Of a stretch of DNA of 18,503 nt, positions 16,835-18,503 are shown one piece after another. Below the pieces are notes generated by a model. It was not told the origin of the DNA and ran no database searches. It saw only the letters and a list, made by a program, of their open reading frames with translations. Both the position numbers and the translations under genes were made by a program. The stretch is from SZUA-22 sp039714835 (GTDB lineage Bacteria > Bacteroidota > Ignavibacteria > Ignavibacteriales > Melioribacteraceae). The number at the start of each line of letters is the position of its first letter. The stretch's first letter is position 1. The stretch covers positions 1 through 18,503 of the forward strand of contig JBDLIN010000052.1 in the NCBI GenBank assembly GCA_039714835.1. Reading direction: 5' to 3'.

Positions 16835-18123
16835 TAATTATTTAAACCATAGTATATCAAACTCTCAATTGAGTTTTCATATCTCTTATTTTGTCGTTTT
16901 CCATAATTCCTTAAAGATTTATATTTATTATGTTTAAGCTCCCATTCATTTTGTATAATATTTTGAAATTCCTCCGGGTAAATAAAAAGATGAAGCATTT
17001 TGTCATGAAAAATAACACCTGCTGTTTCAACCTCATTGTTCTCATTTATAACTTTCCAATTTGTTTTATGACCGCTTTCAGAAAACTGTGAAGAAGTATA
17101 TTTTTCCTTAAGATCTTCAAGTAAAATTTTATAATTATTTTCTATTGAACCAGAAGTATCCTTAAAAAACATACTTAATCCATTTAAGGAATAACGATAG
17201 AATTGCAATCTAATTTGCTCGATCTCAATCCCGAGATAAGAGCCGCCTTTAAATTCAAGGTGGGACATTAGTGGAAATAAATTTTTGTATCGATAATTCT
17301 GAAAGTAATATTCTTCAGAAATTTTTGACCCAAAATTACTTTTAATAATTTGTTCTACTCCTTCCATTGAGCTGCCCCAGGTTAAATCGGTAAGATGTTC
17401 TTTCTCATTCTGAAATAATTCAATTGACTGCTTTGATCTTAATACCTTAGGTTCACCCTCTAATTTTGAAAAGCTAAGAATAGAATTATCATTTAATTCT
17501 CCTGTAATATTTCCCAAGACATTACTTATCCTAGCATAACTATAATCTTCAAGGAAATAGTCTACATTTTTAATTTTACACGAATCAAAAACTGCAGATG
17601 CAAATTTTGAGCACTTCATTTTCAAATTATTAATTTCACAATTAATTGAATTTAAGACTCCATCAGCAGACAAATTAACGTCCAGATTGTCTAATACAAA
17701 ATTTGAGAGTATCAATGATGTCCTAATTGCTTGATACTCAAATGCTGATTCTTCAATAACAATTTTTTCTAAGACAGGCGCACTTATATCAACAGTTGCG
17801 TATAATTTATAATGTTTTATTCCAGGTTTCACAATGAATAATAGTTTCTCCCCTTTTTGTTCAATATTTAGGTAATTATTCACAAAATTATCTGCGCCTT
17901 TTACTTTTACCGAAAAAGAATCACTTTGTGTTAGGTTAACTCTTATTCCTCGTGAAATAATTATCTCAGAAAATGAGTGGTTCAGTAATTCTCTTTCTAT
18001 GTGCCCTTCAATTCTAGGAGTTACAGCTATTTCAATGTTTGCTAAAACGATAACTGAAGTTGTTACTGTTATAATAAAAATTAGTGTCGACAATGCTATT
18101 AATATTTTATTTGTTAGTTTCAT
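16834..18123 (-). CDS. Membrane-anchored DUF2807 (GIN-type) protein with an extra C-terminal domain
   Basis: This 429-residue protein has an N-terminal signal anchor (about residues 7-29, ILIALSTLIFIITVTTSVIV). From about residue 50, FSEIIISRGIRVNLTQ, then VKVKGADNF and KLYATVDISAP, fit the DUF2807 'GIN' beta-helix domain described as a putative autotransporter-like adhesin domain in Bacteroidota. From about residue 245 a separate domain begins DLTWGSSMEGVEQIIKSNFG and ends near residue 400. Its opening (TWG-x-S-x-E-x-V) resembles exported proteins with an Ig- or lipoprotein-like fold, but I cannot name it. The ATG has AAGAGGT upstream. It follows the GntR-type gene by 28 bases, so the two are probably one transcript and the repressor may control it. 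Confidence 0.7.
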   Translation of the reverse strand: MKLTNKILIALSTLIFIITVTTSVIVLANIEIAVTPRIEGHIERELLNHSFSEIIISRGIRVNLTQSDSFSVKVKGADNFVNNYLNIEQKGEKLLFIVKPGIKHYKLYATVDISAPVLEKIVIEESAFEYQAIRTSLILSNFVLDNLDVNLSADGVLNSINCEINNLKMKCSKFASAVFDSCKIKNVDYFLEDYSYARISNVLGNITGELNDNSILSFSKLEGEPKVLRSKQSIELFQNEKEHLTDLTWGSSMEGVEQIIKSNFGSKISEEYYFQNYRYKNLFPLMSHLEFKGGSYLGIEIEQIRLQFYRYSLNGLSMFFKDTSGSIENNYKILLEDLKEKYTSSQFSESGHKTNWKVINENNEVETAGVIFHDKMLHLFIYPEEFQNIIQNEWELKHNKYKSLRNYGKRQNKRYENSIESLIYYGLNN

Positions 18124-18151
18124 TTATACCTCTTTTTCTCACAAGAATTAT

Positions 18152-18490
18152 TTAACTAAAAATATCCTTTGGAGCAATATTTAATAACTTCATTTTTTTT
18201 ATAAACTCCGGTAGATCTTGACTTATGAATTCATCTTTTTTCAATTTAAGAGTTTTCTCAAAAGCATCCTCGGATATAAAATATCCGATACCTCGCTTAT
18301 TGAAAATTATATCTTGATCTTGAAGGAAAGAATAAGTCCGCATAACTGTATTTGGATTCACTTCAATATTGACAGCAAATTCTCTAACAGAAGGAATTCT
18401 TTCTCCGATTTTCCAATTCTCCAGGAGAATATTTTCACAAATAAAGTCAGCGATCTGCAAATAAATCGCTTTTTTGCTATTAAACCTCAC
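18152..18490 (-). CDS. GntR-family (YtrA-type) transcriptional repressor
   Basis: This 112-residue protein is a short GntR regulator. The winged helix-turn-helix covers about residues 8-75 with AIYLQIADFICENI, GERIPSVREFAVNIEVNPNTVMRTY and the wing KRGIGYFIS. A small helical dimerisation tail follows (FIKKMKLLNI) with no large effector domain, as in the YtrA subfamily, whose members usually control an adjacent membrane or transport operon. Here the cotranscribed downstream gene is the DUF2807-type protein; other members could lie outside the window to the right. The start is GTG at 18488-18490. An in-frame TAA immediately precedes it, which fixes the upstream limit, and GAGG lies 5 bases upstream. 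Confidence 0.85.
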   Translation of the reverse strand: MRFNSKKAIYLQIADFICENILLENWKIGERIPSVREFAVNIEVNPNTVMRTYSFLQDQDIIFNKRGIGYFISEDAFEKTLKLKKDEFISQDLPEFIKKMKLLNIAPKDIFS

Positions 18491-18501
18491 TTAAACCTCA
18501 C
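18480..18501 (-). repeat. Two-copy 11-bp tandem repeat at the GntR start
   Basis: On the minus strand GTGAGGTTTAA occurs twice back to back. The second copy contains the GTG start codon and the first supplies the GAGG ribosome binding site. The upstream GTG is out of frame. It may be a simple duplication that created this start region. Confidence 0.55.
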
Positions 18502-18503
18502 TT

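Overview
The window is AT-rich DNA with ordinary bacterial genes. It probably comes from a low-GC member of the Bacteroidota/Chlorobi group, with the Ignavibacteria the best guess. The guess rests on three things: a very large secreted lamin-tail/CARDB protein with a FlgD/CHU_C-like C-terminal module, a BatA-type two-helix von Willebrand protein, and a Bacteroidota-style SpoIID protein. No rRNA, tRNA, CRISPR array or insertion sequence was seen.

Layout. Positions 82-4746 (minus) hold the 1554-residue secreted protein, built from six lamin-tail domains and four CARDB-like domains. Divergent from it is a probable three-gene plus-strand unit (4902-9670): a SpoIID/LytB protein, a BatA-like membrane protein and the ribosome-associated GTPase HflX. 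Positions 9671-11785 look like an accessory insert. It contains an XRE-family 'mobile mystery protein A', a 29-codon remnant of its usual Fic-domain partner ('mobile mystery protein B'), and an AAA ATPase of the DUF4143 family. Positions 12068-13624 encode histidine ammonia-lyase, with no other hut gene nearby. Positions 13902-15500 encode a soluble PAS-PAS histidine kinase with no adjacent response regulator. Between those two, on the minus strand, is an unlisted 49-residue candidate membrane protein ending in a hairpin terminator. The right end (15516-18490) is all minus strand: a GntR-family repressor, a membrane-anchored DUF2807-type protein, ruvA and a small helix-rich hypothetical protein.

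The most unusual signal is in the accessory insert. Both intact genes there are preceded by three short direct repeats with a period of exactly 33 bp. The units start at 9748, 9781 and 9814 before the XRE gene (TNAGGNNANACCCTNAT). The GGAGATA cores start at 10383, 10416 and 10449 before the ATPase gene. In each array the last unit lies on the translation start region. This suggests a phased operator array controlling each gene, in a module where an ATPase unit has replaced most of the Fic gene. The repeats and their spacing are read directly from the sequence; the regulatory role is inference.
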